This document shows, one piece after another, positions 36,762 to 45,440 of a stretch of DNA of 64,000 nt (the first letter of the stretch is position 1; each line of letters begins with the position of its first letter). Origin of the DNA: Granulicella tundricola MP5ACTX9 (GTDB lineage: Bacteria; Acidobacteriota; Terriglobia; Terriglobales; Acidobacteriaceae). The stretch spans positions 1 through 64,000 of the forward strand of contig NC_015059.1 in assembly GCF_000178975.2 (NCBI RefSeq), in the 5' to 3' direction. A program made the translations under genes and the position numbers. The notes under the pieces were generated by a model that saw only the letters and a program-made list of their open reading frames with translations, searched no databases and was not told the DNA's origin.

Positions 36762-37219
36762 CCTTGTGCGCCCCCCTTAGATAAGCTGCTCAGGAAGATC
36801 CGCAGATCCACAATTCTTCCCTGTCCAAAATCCGCCTCACCCCTCGTCCATCCATCTGCTCCACGATGATCCCGAATGGAAGTAAACGTAGCTTCGAGCA
36901 ACTCCAACTTTTGTTTTAGATCTGCCTCATCGTCAACAAGCAACTTCAGAAGTCCAGCCGTCTCAAGGACGCCCAGGCTATATGCCTCCAGTTCTGACAG
37001 TTCAATGAAGCTTGGATGTCCGCTGTTGACCACCATCAGCGCAAAACCGATCTTCCGTGTTGTCACCAAGGCAAGGTCTAAGGCATCTTCTAACTCGCGC
37101 ACGTTCGCAAACTGCTTACTACTCCCACGCAGGCCAGTAGGGTCACCTTGGATTGCGCACGAAGCAACAATGCTGTCTTTTATGGGGCCGCTTCGTAGAG
37201 CCAATATGATTTGCGTCAT
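36758..37219 (-). CDS. Unknown protein coupled to rep, paralogue (long form)
   Basis: 153 residues. The first 95 residues match the downstream neighbour in order: IILALRSGPIKDSIVASCAI, TGLRGSSKQFANVRELEDAL, GHPSFIELSELEAYSLGVL. It then has an extra helical, probably coiled tail (LLVDDEADLKQKLELLEATF) of about 55 residues. It opens the rep operon. The resolvase gene is on the same strand 17 bases upstream of its start, so the whole block may be one transcript. Confidence 0.75.
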   Translation of the reverse strand: MTQIILALRSGPIKDSIVASCAIQGDPTGLRGSSKQFANVRELEDALDLALVTTRKIGFALMVVNSGHPSFIELSELEAYSLGVLETAGLLKLLVDDEADLKQKLELLEATFTSIRDHRGADGWTRGEADFGQGRIVDLRIFLSSLSKGGAQG

Positions 37220-37236
37220 CGTTTTACCAATCCCCT

Positions 37237-37980
37237 TTACGCCGCAACGGTAGTCATACGTTCAGAAACCGGCATCATCTCGATGGGTGGGCGTGGTTTG
37301 CGTGAGCCGATCACTCGCATGACCTGCACGGGCGACCAATCGCCGCCACGGGGAGTCTTCTCGCCTCGGGCGTTGAGCTCAGCGGCAATTTGCTGAAGGG
37401 TGCCCTTCCCTTCCCCTCGGATCTCCGCGATCACTGGCAGCAACTCGGCACGGGTGGCTGCAGCCTTCGCGCTCCGAACCTTGGCGCTCACTCTCCGGCC
37501 GCTTGCCGCGATCACTGCGAACTCCTCGGATGACACGCGGCGCCCTCCCAGCTTAGTCCCACGGGCTTTGGCGGCGGCGAGGGCGGCCTTGGTACGGCTG
37601 GAGATGGCCTCCGCCTCGTGCTGGGCAAAGACGGCCATCATGCGAATCATGGTTGGGTTCGCCTCCGGCATGTCCACGGCGAGGAAGTCCACCCCCGACT
37701 CCATGAGCCCGGTGATGAAGTGAATGTTGCGCGCCAGTCGGTCGAGCTTGGCGATGACGAGGGTGGCGCGGCGGCGCTTGCATAGGGCGAGGGCCTCAGC
37801 GAGGGTGGGCCGGTCATTGCGCTTGCCGCTCTCGATCTCGACTATCTCCCGAACGTGCGTCCACCTCCCGCCATTCAGGAACCCAGCCACGGCGGTCCTC
37901 TGCGCTTCCAGGCTCAAACCGCTTACGCCCGGGCAGACGGTCGAAACCCGCAGGTAGCTCACAAAGCTGTCATTTGCCAT
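37237..37980 (-). CDS. Serine recombinase (resolvase/invertase family)
   Basis: 247 residues. The catalytic Ser13 lies in FVSYLRVST, with the conserved VIAKLDRLARNIHFI and FAQHEAEAISSRTKAAL helices. The C-terminal part (GTLQQIAAELNARGEKTPRG, WSPVQVMRVIG) is a small DNA-binding domain. Such enzymes resolve plasmid multimers or co-integrates at a res site. It starts five bases after a truncated relaxase frame, which suggests that recombination has occurred here. Confidence 0.9.
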   Translation of the reverse strand: MANDSFVSYLRVSTVCPGVSGLSLEAQRTAVAGFLNGGRWTHVREIVEIESGKRNDRPTLAEALALCKRRRATLVIAKLDRLARNIHFITGLMESGVDFLAVDMPEANPTMIRMMAVFAQHEAEAISSRTKAALAAAKARGTKLGGRRVSSEEFAVIAASGRRVSAKVRSAKAAATRAELLPVIAEIRGEGKGTLQQIAAELNARGEKTPRGGDWSPVQVMRVIGSRKPRPPIEMMPVSERMTTVAA

Positions 37981-37984
37981 ACTT

Positions 37985-38086
37985 TCACCTGTGTTGACGT
38001 CTGTGTCTACGTTGCTCGGACTTGAACTCCCGAGCGTGATACATCCTTGCCTGGCCGCCGGAGAGGGACTTCGAGATCGTCAGCAC
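37985..38086 (-). pseudogene. N-terminal fragment of a second MobF relaxase
   Basis: The 33-codon frame from GTG 38086 reads VLTISKSLSGGQARMYHARE and then FKSEQ, closely matching the start of the intact relaxase (MSKALSAPQARTYHAREFVSEQ). After SEQ it diverges and stops at 37985, just before the resolvase. This is the remnant of another relaxase gene, cut about 25 codons from its start. Confidence 0.8.
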
Positions 38087-38168
38087 TGAAATAGTTTATG
38101 TCTGAATTGGGATCCTGCCTCTTCAGATCCGACGTCTCTCCCAAGCGGCGAAAGGCATGGTCAGAAAC

Positions 38169-38651
38169 CTAATCAGCATGGTAGCTATGAGCAATCGACT
38201 TGAGTTCGCTGATCTGTTGGTACATGTTCTGTCGGGACTTTTGAATGTTGTGAAGCATCTGCTCGTCTGAGTTCTCGGCTGTGATTGTGTCCAAGATCTC
38301 GTCGAAGCTCCTAATGCTATCAAGAGTTTTTGCATACTGATCGCGGTAATCCTTGGGGCACGAGGACACATCCGTATCCAGAAGCACCTCGTAAAATTGC
38401 CCAAAGTCCTTCTGCAGTTCTTCTAAAGACGAAGGATTAGAGTTCATGCTGTCGAGAGCGCCCGAGATCGTCTTACCGACTTTTTGTATAGCGGCTCGGT
38501 TCTCAGTCTCTAGTCCATTTTGAAAATCGTTGACGGTTTTGTTGACGACTTCGCCGGTTTTTTCCCCATCGCATCCGCTGAGCAACACGCCCGCGAGAGA
38601 TGAACCGATAACGATCGACAACAGAGCTAATTTACGAAGAGAGATCAGCAT
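38169..38651 (-). CDS. Putative lipoprotein
   Basis: 160 residues with a signal peptide and a lipobox ending at Cys27 (LAGVLLSGC). The mature part is polar and helical (TVNDFQNGLETENRAAIQK, LHNIQKSRQNMYQQISELK) without a recognised domain. It would be exported and lipid-anchored. It may be cargo or an entry-exclusion-like factor, but nothing proves this. It lies between the relaxase fragment and an IS5 element. Confidence 0.65.
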   Translation of the reverse strand: MLISLRKLALLSIVIGSSLAGVLLSGCDGEKTGEVVNKTVNDFQNGLETENRAAIQKVGKTISGALDSMNSNPSSLEELQKDFGQFYEVLLDTDVSSCPKDYRDQYAKTLDSIRSFDEILDTITAENSDEQMLHNIQKSRQNMYQQISELKSIAHSYHAD

Positions 38652-38947
38652 GGTACGTTCCTCTTTCTACAGCTTCGTGTGCTCGTTACAGAGCGAATGA
38701 GCGTTGCTGCTACCGGCCCCAGGAGAAAATGTCACGCCCCTCGGAAAATCTGAGATTTTCACCCTCGAGCTGAGAGCGGCCGCAGGCGCATGGGCTAAGA
38801 GTGATCGGGAAAGGATCTCTGAAGCTTGTGGAAGTGCAGAGCCCGCATCGAGAACAGTGAGTGATTGCCAAATAACACATAGATTCTCCTTAGGATCGGG
38901 TGGGAAGTAGGGTCCCGGCAGCGGTTTTCGCCGCCGGGATTGCCTAG

Positions 38948-40117
38948 GGAGCCTCTGCGCAGGCGGCCGATTTGACGATGTCGGTGTGTGACTTGAGTCG
39001 GCGGCCAAGTTTTTCTGCGGTTGGGCCGTGCTTTGCTTGTTCTGGCTGGGGTTTGTGCGGAGTCGAAGACTCATAGCCCGTCTCCCGGCGCTAGGCGGCG
39101 GTTCCCGCCAGGTGCTTGCGGTGGAGGTAGAGGTTGATGAGGGCGAAGTTGGCGCATAGCCGGTGATGGTTCTTGGCGATGCCTCTGTAGCGTACCTTGT
39201 CGAAGCCGAAGACGCGCTTCAGGATACGGAAGACGTGTTCTACTTTCGCTCTTACTTTTGATTTCGTCGTATTCTTCTTCTTTGCCGCTTCATCGACATA
39301 GTTCTTGAACCTGGTTCGCTTGCAGGTCATGTCCTGGGCCTTGGGCGCGGCCTGCCGGATGGCCTTGGTCTGGCCTTGATAGCCGCCGTCGCCCCACACC
39401 TTGCGCTCCTCCCCATGTAGCAGATCCGGCAGCATGTGTACGTCGGAGACGTTGGCCGCCGACGTTGCCACTGAGTGCACGTGACCTTCTTTTGCATCAA
39501 CGCCGATGTGCGCCTTCAGTCCGAAGTACCACTGCTTGCCCTTACGAGTCTGACGCATCGCCGGATCACGCTCTTTCTTCTCGTTCTTGGTCGAAGAAGG
39601 CGCATGAATAATGGTCGCATCCACGATCGTGCCGGTCTCGATGCGGATGCCCCTGGCCGCCAGATGCAGGTTCACCGCGTCGAGCATGGCACCGCCAAGG
39701 TCATGCTTTTCGAGCAGGTGGCGGAAGCGCAGCACTGTCGTTTCATCCGGTGCCGGAGCCACGCCCAGGTCAACACCAGCGAACCGCCGCAGCGTGAAGG
39801 ACTCATAAAACGCCTCTTCGACGCCGGGGTCGGACAAGTTGAACCACTGTTGCATAAAGTACGTCCGAAGCATGATCGCAAGCCCGACAGGACGACGGCC
39901 GTTGCCGGCCTTCGGGTAGTGCGGTTCGACCAGAGCCTGTAACTCGGGCCACGGAACAACCACTTCCATCTCATCCAAAAACAGCTCCCGCCGAGACTTC
40001 CGCCCATACTTCTCAAAGATCGACTGGGACGCAAACGTCTGCTGCTTCATCGCCATCCACCCCTAACCATCAGATTAATCCATCAGGCCGCGGACGCAGA
40101 ACTTGTGCAGAGTTTCC
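38948..40117 (-). mobile_element. IS5-family insertion sequence, copy 2 (intact, 1170 bp)
   Basis: The ends are GGAGCCTCTGCGCAGGCGGC and, inverted, GGAAACTCTGCACAAGTTC. CTAG is duplicated at 38944-38947 and 40118-40121. It contains one uninterrupted transposase gene. This copy is the probable active parent of copies 1 and 3. Confidence 0.93.
39091..40056 (-). CDS. IS5-family transposase, intact
   Basis: 321 residues. The N-terminal DUF772-type domain (FLDEMEVVVPWPELQALVEP, YFMQQWFNLSDPGVEEAFYE) precedes the DDE core. First Asp is in GTIVDATIIHAPSS, second in KVWGDGGYQGQ, and Glu in KVRAKVEHVFRILKRVFG. The basic DNA-contact segment YRGIAKNHHRLC closes the core. It would move the IS by cut-and-paste with a YTAG target. 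Confidence 0.93.
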   Translation of the reverse strand: MAMKQQTFASQSIFEKYGRKSRRELFLDEMEVVVPWPELQALVEPHYPKAGNGRRPVGLAIMLRTYFMQQWFNLSDPGVEEAFYESFTLRRFAGVDLGVAPAPDETTVLRFRHLLEKHDLGGAMLDAVNLHLAARGIRIETGTIVDATIIHAPSSTKNEKKERDPAMRQTRKGKQWYFGLKAHIGVDAKEGHVHSVATSAANVSDVHMLPDLLHGEERKVWGDGGYQGQTKAIRQAAPKAQDMTCKRTRFKNYVDEAAKKKNTTKSKVRAKVEHVFRILKRVFGFDKVRYRGIAKNHHRLCANFALINLYLHRKHLAGTAA

Positions 40118-40142
40118 CTAGGTTGGAGTGGAGTGGCTGTGG

Positions 40143-40286
40143 CTAGTGCTTGACGACGACGCTCCCTGTCCACGTGCCAGTGCCAAGAACACCGTTGGTA
40201 TTCGTGGTGACGGTCATCGGTGCCGTGGGAGCGCTGCCGTTAGAAGGAGTGAAGGTGGTACCGCAATTGTCTGTAAACCAGCTCAT
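40143..40286 (-). CDS. 47-residue peptide gene divergent from the winged-helix regulator
   Basis: The frame from ATG 40286 encodes 47 residues (MSWFTDNCGTTFTP, then repeats of Thr, Val, Asn and Gly) and ends at TAG 40143. AGGAG lies seven bases before the ATG. It has one Cys, no membrane segment and no basic leader. Upstream are a hairpin (40313-40330) and the divergent regulator, so the pair may be a regulator and its target. The leader CAGGAGAA..ATGAGC is nearly the same as that of a 15-codon frame at 43158-43205. Function is unknown. Confidence 0.5.
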   Translation of the reverse strand: MSWFTDNCGTTFTPSNGSAPTAPMTVTTNTNGVLGTGTWTGSVVVKH

Positions 40287-40312
40287 AGTGTTCTCCTGTG
40301 TGCTTCGAATGC

Positions 40313-40330
40313 GGCATACTTGCGTATGCC
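40313..40330. promoter_or_regulatory. Inverted repeat between the 47-aa gene and the regulator
   Basis: GGCATAC, loop TTGC, GTATGCC is a perfect 7-bp inverted repeat 27 bases before the 47-codon gene and about 90 before the winged-helix gene. It could be an operator. Confidence 0.5.
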
Positions 40331-41588
40331 AAGAACAGCGTAGGGTCCCGCATCCGTGCGGAGCTTAAGCCGTGGCTTAATTTTTTTAGTGGAAATCTTA
40401 AGAATCTTAAGGAGAATGCCGGTGCGCTTGAATCAGATCACGGAATACCGGTTCAAAGGCTATCGCTTCGAAGTCTGGAAGAACGCGCCTCGGGGTGTGC
40501 GGGGTCGTCTCAAGCTCTATCGCGGAGCATCCCCGGTGGAGCTGCAGCAAAAGGCTCTCGTGGTTCTCGAAAGGCTCATCGCTTCAAGTAAGGTCGTGTG
40601 TCACGAGAGCAGATCTGGCATGACGTATGGGGTCCCGAGGCCCCAGGCGCAAGCAGCAACATAAGTATCGACACCCAAATCAGTGCATTGCGCAGCGCTT
40701 TTAGCGCTCAGGACCCAAAGCATTCCGAATTTATCCAGACAGATCGCAATCGGGGCTTTTGCTTTATGGTCGATGTCACGTCACACACGCGGGATGAACT
40801 AACGAGCAAAGGAACTGTGGGAGAACGTGCCAGCGAGGTTGAGCTACAGGATGCATTCGACGAATTTTTTGGTATACGGTCCGACGACGACCCACCCGGA
40901 GTCATCATCCTTCAGTCGGACCTTCTCGACGCGAAGCATACGCAATCGGACAGCCGCTTTTTTAAGGCCCGGAACGTCATCGATAGCTGCGATCTGCAGG
41001 GAGCTTTTTTCTTACAAAAAGCTTTTAAATGGAGACCTGTTCCGCGCCTGGTTGTGAGCGACCATAACACTCAAAATGGCCTGGACGAAACGGTCCCGTT
41101 TAAGATCGCGATGGGGCTTGGGTTTACCGATGAAACGTCCCGTGTGATGGAAAGCAGGGACTATGGCTCTTGGATGTCGATCAGCCGGGAAGGTGGTGAC
41201 GCGCTCTCCCTTCATGAGAAGTTAAAGCCGTCTCTCAACAAATCACGGTTTCGTACCGAAACCGATCCTGATCCGGAGAAGCCAGGGTTCGTTCGCGTCC
41301 TTCCGTCGGACTGGGACGCCAAATACATCAAAGCCTGGGAACGCATGCTGCCGCCGAAGAATGGACCCCGAGTAAGCGACTATGCCGTACTGCTACGACA
41401 CACATACAACCGACAAATTCTATTTGTGGTGGCGGGCTTCACAGAGCGCGGCACGTCCATTGGTGCTGCACACCTTGCAGCGAATTGGTCAAAGCTATGG
41501 GAACAATATGTCCAAGGAAACGCTTACAAGCGCGGTCTTGGCGATTTTCTGGTTCTGATCGCAGGGCCTTCCGATGTGAATTGCTTAG

Positions 41589-42759
41589 GGAGCCTCTGCG
41601 CAGGCGGCCGATTTGACGATGTCGGTGTGTGACTTGAGTCGGCGGCCAAGTTTTTCTGCGGTTGGGCCGTGCTTTGCTTGTTCTGGCTGGGGTTTGTGCG
41701 GAGTCGAAGACTCATAGCCCGTCTCCCGGCGCTAGGCGGCGGTTCCCGCCAGGTGCTTGCGGTGGAGGTAGAGGTTGATGAGGGCGAAGTTGGCGCATAG
41801 CCGGTGATGGTTCTTGGCGATGCCTCTGTAGCGTACCTTGTCGAAGCCGAAGACGCGCTTCAGGATACGGAAGACGTGTTCTACTTTCGCTCTTACTTTT
41901 GATTTCGTCGTATTCTTCTTCTTTGCCGCTTCATCGACATAGTTCTTGAACCTGGTTCGCTTGCAGGTCATGTCCTGGGCCTTGGGCGCGGCCTGCCGGA
42001 TGGCCTTGGTCTGGCCTTGATAGCCGCCGTCGCCCCACACCTTGCGCTCCTCCCCATGTAGCAGATCCGGCAGCATGTGTACGTCGGAGACGTTGGCCGC
42101 CGACGTTGCCACTGAGTGCACGTGACCTTCTTTTGCATCAACGCCGATGTGCGCCTTCAGTCCGAAGTACCACTGCTTGCCCTTACGAGTCTGACGCATC
42201 GCCGGATCACGCTCTTTCTTCTCGTTCTTGGTCGAAGAAGGCGCATGAATAATGGTCGCATCCACGATCGTGCCGGTCTCGATGCGGATGCCCCTGGCCG
42301 CCAGATGCAGGTTCACCGCGTCGAGCATGGCACCGCCAAGGTCATGCTTTTCGAGCAGGTGGCGGAAGCGCAGCACTGTCGTTTCATCCGGTGCCGGAGC
42401 CACGCCCAGGTCAACACCAGCGAACCGCCGCAGCGTGAAGGACTCATAAAACGCCTACTTCGACGCCGGGGTCGGACAAGTTGAACCACTGTTGCATAAA
42501 GTACGTCCGAAGCATGATCGCAAGCCCGACAGGACGACGGCCGTTGCCGGCCTTCGGGTAGTGCGGTTCGACCAGAGCCTGTAACTCGGGCCACGGAACA
42601 ACCACTTCCATCTCATCCAAAAACAGCTCCCGCCGAGACTTCCGCCCATACTTCTCAAAGATCGACTGGGACGCAAACGTCTGCTGCTTCATCGCCATCC
42701 ACCCCTAACCATCAGATTAATCCATCAGGCCGCGGACGCAGAACTTGTGCAGAGTTTCC
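41589..42759 (-). mobile_element. IS5-family insertion sequence, copy 3
   Basis: The same element as copy 2, with the duplication TTAG at 41585-41588 and 42760-42763. It differs from copy 2 almost only by one extra base in the transposase. It lies within the winged-helix regulator gene. Confidence 0.92.
41732..42698 (-). pseudogene. IS5-family transposase with one extra base
   Basis: Identical in design to the intact gene at 39091-40056. One extra A at about 42457 shifts the frame after the N-terminal domain (SDPGVE), leaving the DDE core in another frame. Confidence 0.88.
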
Positions 42760-43157
42760 TTAGACTCCTGGTCCGAAGAGTATGCAATCACCCCAGAAAC
42801 ACTGAAGAAAGCGAAGATCGACTGCGAATGGTTCAGACGGGTTGGGGGCGCACGTCCCTCTCCGCGGGTGCCCTCTCGACAAGCTAAAAAGCCGACAAGG
42901 CAGCGGGATCATCCCTTGGACTGAGCGTAAGTGGGCCGTAATTGCCGAAACCCGACTTCACGGGAATCACATCATCTTGTAGATTTAGACCACCCTTTCA
43001 GCGTGGCTACCAAGATTTTCGTAAGCTTCTACCACGCGCCGTCCGCTCTCCCGGATTCGAGCGGACAAGGAAGCGTCCGACACTTAATCCTCTGCGACAA
43101 ACTTGAAGAAGGGTTTAGGCTTGGCACTTGTTCCATCTGCCGCTCGCGTACACCTGC

Positions 43158-43205
43158 TTAAGGCGTTGCCTGAATCTGGGCGGAGAGGACTCCATAATTG
43201 CTCAT
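43158..43205 (-). CDS. Possible 15-residue peptide
   Basis: ATG 43205 is preceded by CAGGAGAAAACAAC and the frame MSNYGVLSAQIQATP ends at TAA 43158. The leader resembles that of the 47-codon gene at 40286. It may be a truncated relative of that gene or a chance frame. Confidence 0.25.
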   Translation of the reverse strand: MSNYGVLSAQIQATP

Positions 43206-43480
43206 GTTGTTTTCTCCTGGATCCCTGGAAACCCAGCTCCCGTAAAATTCAGTGACAACCTTATCCCCTGCCCATCGCCCCAACTTCCCACCGGTCGGAA
43301 TTCTAGAAAAATATCGTCTTCGCAGGTTTCCCGGATGCATCAGGCGGCTCTGGTACCCCGATACCGTACACAAATCCGCATGCGCTGTATGCTTGCTTAA
43401 CACGATGGGTTACGAGTGAAACTCCCGAGGGATGAAAGCTAAGGTCGTCATCCTCTCTCGGATCACACCTCCAGCCTAAA
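43206..43480. other. Intergenic, no gene recognised
   Basis: Only short frames without start signals. It lies between the disrupted regulator and the nonsense-mutated membrane gene. Confidence 0.3.
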
Positions 43481-43834
43481 ATGGCTGGCATGCACATTCA
43501 TTGGAATCCCACGACCCTTCTGGCGATCTACGCGGCCATCCTGTCGACCATCACTTTCGGTTGAAGCCTGTTCCGAGATCTCAGAGACCGCGGCAATCTG
43601 AAGATCTCCGCAGCGGTGCGAATAATTGTTATCGGGACGGTTGGGACAACGTTTTCGGTGAAACACGACTTTCCGGTCGAAGGTGCAAGCGAGCAACTCT
43701 TCATTGTGATGACCGTTGCCAATGTCGGACGGCGCCCTATGCGCTGGGAAGGCTGGGGAGGGTTATACAAGAAGGTCCATCGTGAACCCTCCCTGGGGCA
43801 ACCTCATTCCCGTAAAGACTATCTGTACATCTGA
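43481..43834 (+). pseudogene. Small membrane protein with an in-frame nonsense codon
   Basis: From ATG 43481 the frame reads a membrane segment (TTLLAIYAAILSTITFG) and meets TGA at 43562-43564. It continues in the same frame with SLFRDLRDRGNLKISAAVRI, FIVMTVANVGRRPMRWEGWG to a stop at 43834. A single G-to-A change in a Trp codon (TGG) would explain it. The protein would be 117 residues, membrane-anchored with a soluble beta-rich domain. Confidence 0.6.
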
Positions 43835-43878
43835 CGAGCGGTCACCAGCTTGTCTGCCAAGAGAGAGCATCATGACAT

Positions 43879-43905
43879 GGCCCCGTGGAAGCGGGGCCGA
43901 TTTTT
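43879..43905 (+). terminator. Intrinsic terminator-like hairpin upstream of 43944
   Basis: GGCCCCG, loop TGGAAG, CGGGGCC then GATTTTT: a perfect 7-bp GC stem followed by five T. It ends the previous transcript or attenuates the next gene. A near copy is at 20733-20759. Confidence 0.65.
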
Positions 43906-43943
43906 CGCGGCCCGTTACGTATGGTCACTGGAGGGATTTCTCG

Positions 43944-44078
43944 ATGGCAAGCCTAAAAGATTTCGTCATCCGCAAAGGGCCCATGCCTGAGGCCATCTGC
44001 TCAAAATGCTGTCAGATCGTCCGACCATCCCCAGAGGTCACACTTGAGGAAGCTCAAGCTCAACATCAGTGTGGTTAA
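43944..44078 (+). CDS. 44-residue protein with C-x2-C ... H-x-C motif
   Basis: From ATG 43944 (GGAGGG eight bases upstream) the product is MASLKDFVIRKGPMPEAICS and on to a C-terminal QAQHQCG. The Cys pair CSKC and the terminal HQC fit one metal site. The closest relative is the product of 54066-53881 (ICSKCCQVVR ... AQAQHVC). It is one of four such genes in the window. Function is unknown. Confidence 0.65.
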   Translation: MASLKDFVIRKGPMPEAICSKCCQIVRPSPEVTLEEAQAQHQCG

Positions 44079-44269
44079 TCTTCCTTAAATACCGTAAGCC
44101 GCTGATCGCTGCCGGTGTCCCACTCTCTATCACCCGCCGCCACGCGCTTCAATCTCGCTGTCCTTGACGCGGCTGATGGCGGGTGATCTCCCGTACAGAC
44201 GCGTCTGACTTTGAATGCTACGGTGACATATCGGTGATACGGTTGCCGCCTCGGAAAGAGGGATGAACA

Positions 44270-44674
44270 ATGGCGATCACCAGCCAGCCTATCGCATTCG
44301 TCGTGGACGATGAACGAAACATTGCAGACACGCTCGCAATTATCTTGGGCAAGAACGGCTTTGTTGCAACGCCCTTTTACAACCCTCTGCTTGCCCTAAG
44401 TGCGGCTGCGCTAGGCCCGCCTGACCTTTTGATTTCCGATGTGATGATGCCTGAGCTTTCAGGGGTCGACCTGGTGATCAGGATCAGGGCGCTATGCCCC
44501 AATTGCCGAGTTCTGCTGTTCTCCGGGCAAGCGGATACCACAGACTTCCGCCTTTTGGCGCGAAGTGCGGGTGGTATGTCGATATTGGCTAAGCCGCTTC
44601 ACCCCGAACGTCTCTTGAAGGAAGTCTGGAAGCAGAATCCAGCGTGGGAAGCAGGTTCCGCAAGGATGGGTTGA
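44270..44674 (+). CDS. Single-domain response regulator (CheY-like)
   Basis: 134 residues, only a receiver domain. The acidic pair Asp13-Asp14 is in FVVDDERN, the phosphoacceptor Asp57 in LLISDVMMPELSG, Ser85 in LLFSGQA and Lys108 in ILAKPLHP. All switch residues are present. There is no output domain, so it must act through partners. AAGAGGG lies before the ATG. No histidine kinase is adjacent, making it an orphan. A GATTCGGC/GCCGAATC hairpin follows at about 44686-44722. Confidence 0.88.
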   Translation: MAITSQPIAFVVDDERNIADTLAIILGKNGFVATPFYNPLLALSAAALGPPDLLISDVMMPELSGVDLVIRIRALCPNCRVLLFSGQADTTDFRLLARSAGGMSILAKPLHPERLLKEVWKQNPAWEAGSARMG

Positions 44675-44752
44675 GAGTATCTCCGATTCGGCAGTCGGAC
44701 CTATCGACGACCGCCGAATCTTAGTTCTGTAAGTTCACATGCATAGCGAAGA

Positions 44753-44977
44753 TCAATGCAACGGTTGTAGGGCTGTGGAACCTACTAAGCGCCGCCGCGC
44801 TTGCTCCCGCCCCTCTACATCGCGAGTCCGCATGGCGCGTCCCTTCTCGCGTCGTGCCTCCACTAGGTCGCGGGTGAGCTCCGCCCGCCGTTCCTCTGGC
44901 AGGCCTGGGTTCGTGCAGCGCCACAGCCTGCCCCGCACCACGAAATATCGTCCGTCTGGCGTGACGGGGTAGATCAT
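44753..44977 (-). CDS. Conserved small protein (MIYPVTPDGRYFVVRGRLWR type)
   Basis: 74 residues. The N-terminal block MIYPVTPDGRYFVVRGRLWR and RCTNPGLPEERRAELTRDL are patterns I recall in many short hypothetical proteins of soil bacteria, function unknown. The C-terminal half is Arg-rich and helical. A decayed relative is at 46745-46870. Confidence 0.65.
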   Translation of the reverse strand: MIYPVTPDGRYFVVRGRLWRCTNPGLPEERRAELTRDLVEARREKGRAMRTRDVEGREQARRRLVGSTALQPLH

Positions 44978-45104
44978 GCGCTGGTTGGCTTACTGCATGC
45001 AGTTCGGAAACAGCTAAGCTGGATGGCGTTCTACTAAGCCGCTCTCATCTCTGCGAAGGCTTCCTGAATGGCTGCTTTGCACTCCACGGGCGATGAGCAG
45101 GTCT

Positions 45105-45425
45105 TCAAACTGTCTCTGGCGTGGGATGTACAGGCTGAACCACGAGACGCACCCCAAGAGCGGCGCACACACGGCTCACGGTATCGAATCGGGGAGCGCT
45201 GTCTGGACGCAGGGCTTTGTACAAAGCCTCCCGCGTGATCCCGGCTCTCTTGGCAATCTCGGTCATGCCCCGAGCACGGGCAATGTCCCCCAGCGCCGAT
45301 GCCAGCAAGGATGCATCGTTCGCCTCCAAGATGTCGGTCAGGTAGGCGGCGATGGAGGTTTCACTGTCGAGATAATGGGCTGCGTCGAACTCGGGTAGAT
45401 CGGCCACCTTGATGCGTTTACTCAT
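45105..45425 (-). CDS. Antitoxin, HigA-like addiction-module antidote
   Basis: 106 residues. The order FDAAHYLDSETSIAAYLTDI, DASLLASALGDIARARGMTEI, AKRAGITREALYKAL, FDTVSRVCAALG is that of the probable addiction module antidote family (a Cro/CI-type HTH in the C-terminal half). It should bind its promoter and the RelE/HigB-like toxin encoded just upstream. That toxin frame is broken, so this antitoxin may now act alone. Confidence 0.82.
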   Translation of the reverse strand: MSKRIKVADLPEFDAAHYLDSETSIAAYLTDILEANDASLLASALGDIARARGMTEIAKRAGITREALYKALRPDSAPRFDTVSRVCAALGVRLVVQPVHPTPETV

Positions 45426-45440
45426 GATCGTTTCCTCCGT

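Larger units (their letters stand above)
40422..42923 (+). pseudogene. Winged-helix regulator gene, frameshifted and split by IS5 copy 3
   Basis: From GTG 40422 (AAGGAG upstream) the protein begins with an OmpR-type winged helix: FKGYRFEVWKNAPRGVRGRL, VELQQKALVVLERLIASSK. A GT duplication near 40596-40601 breaks the frame. Removing it gives VVSREQIWHDVWGPEAPG, ISALRSAFSAQDPK, FIQTDRNRGFCF. About 240 residues of unknown sensor or effector sequence follow. IS5 copy 3 enters at 41585. Deleting the IS and one TTAG rejoins GPSDVNC to LDSWSEEYAITPETLKKAKI and ends at TGA 42921-42923. The intact gene would be about 440 residues. Confidence 0.8.
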
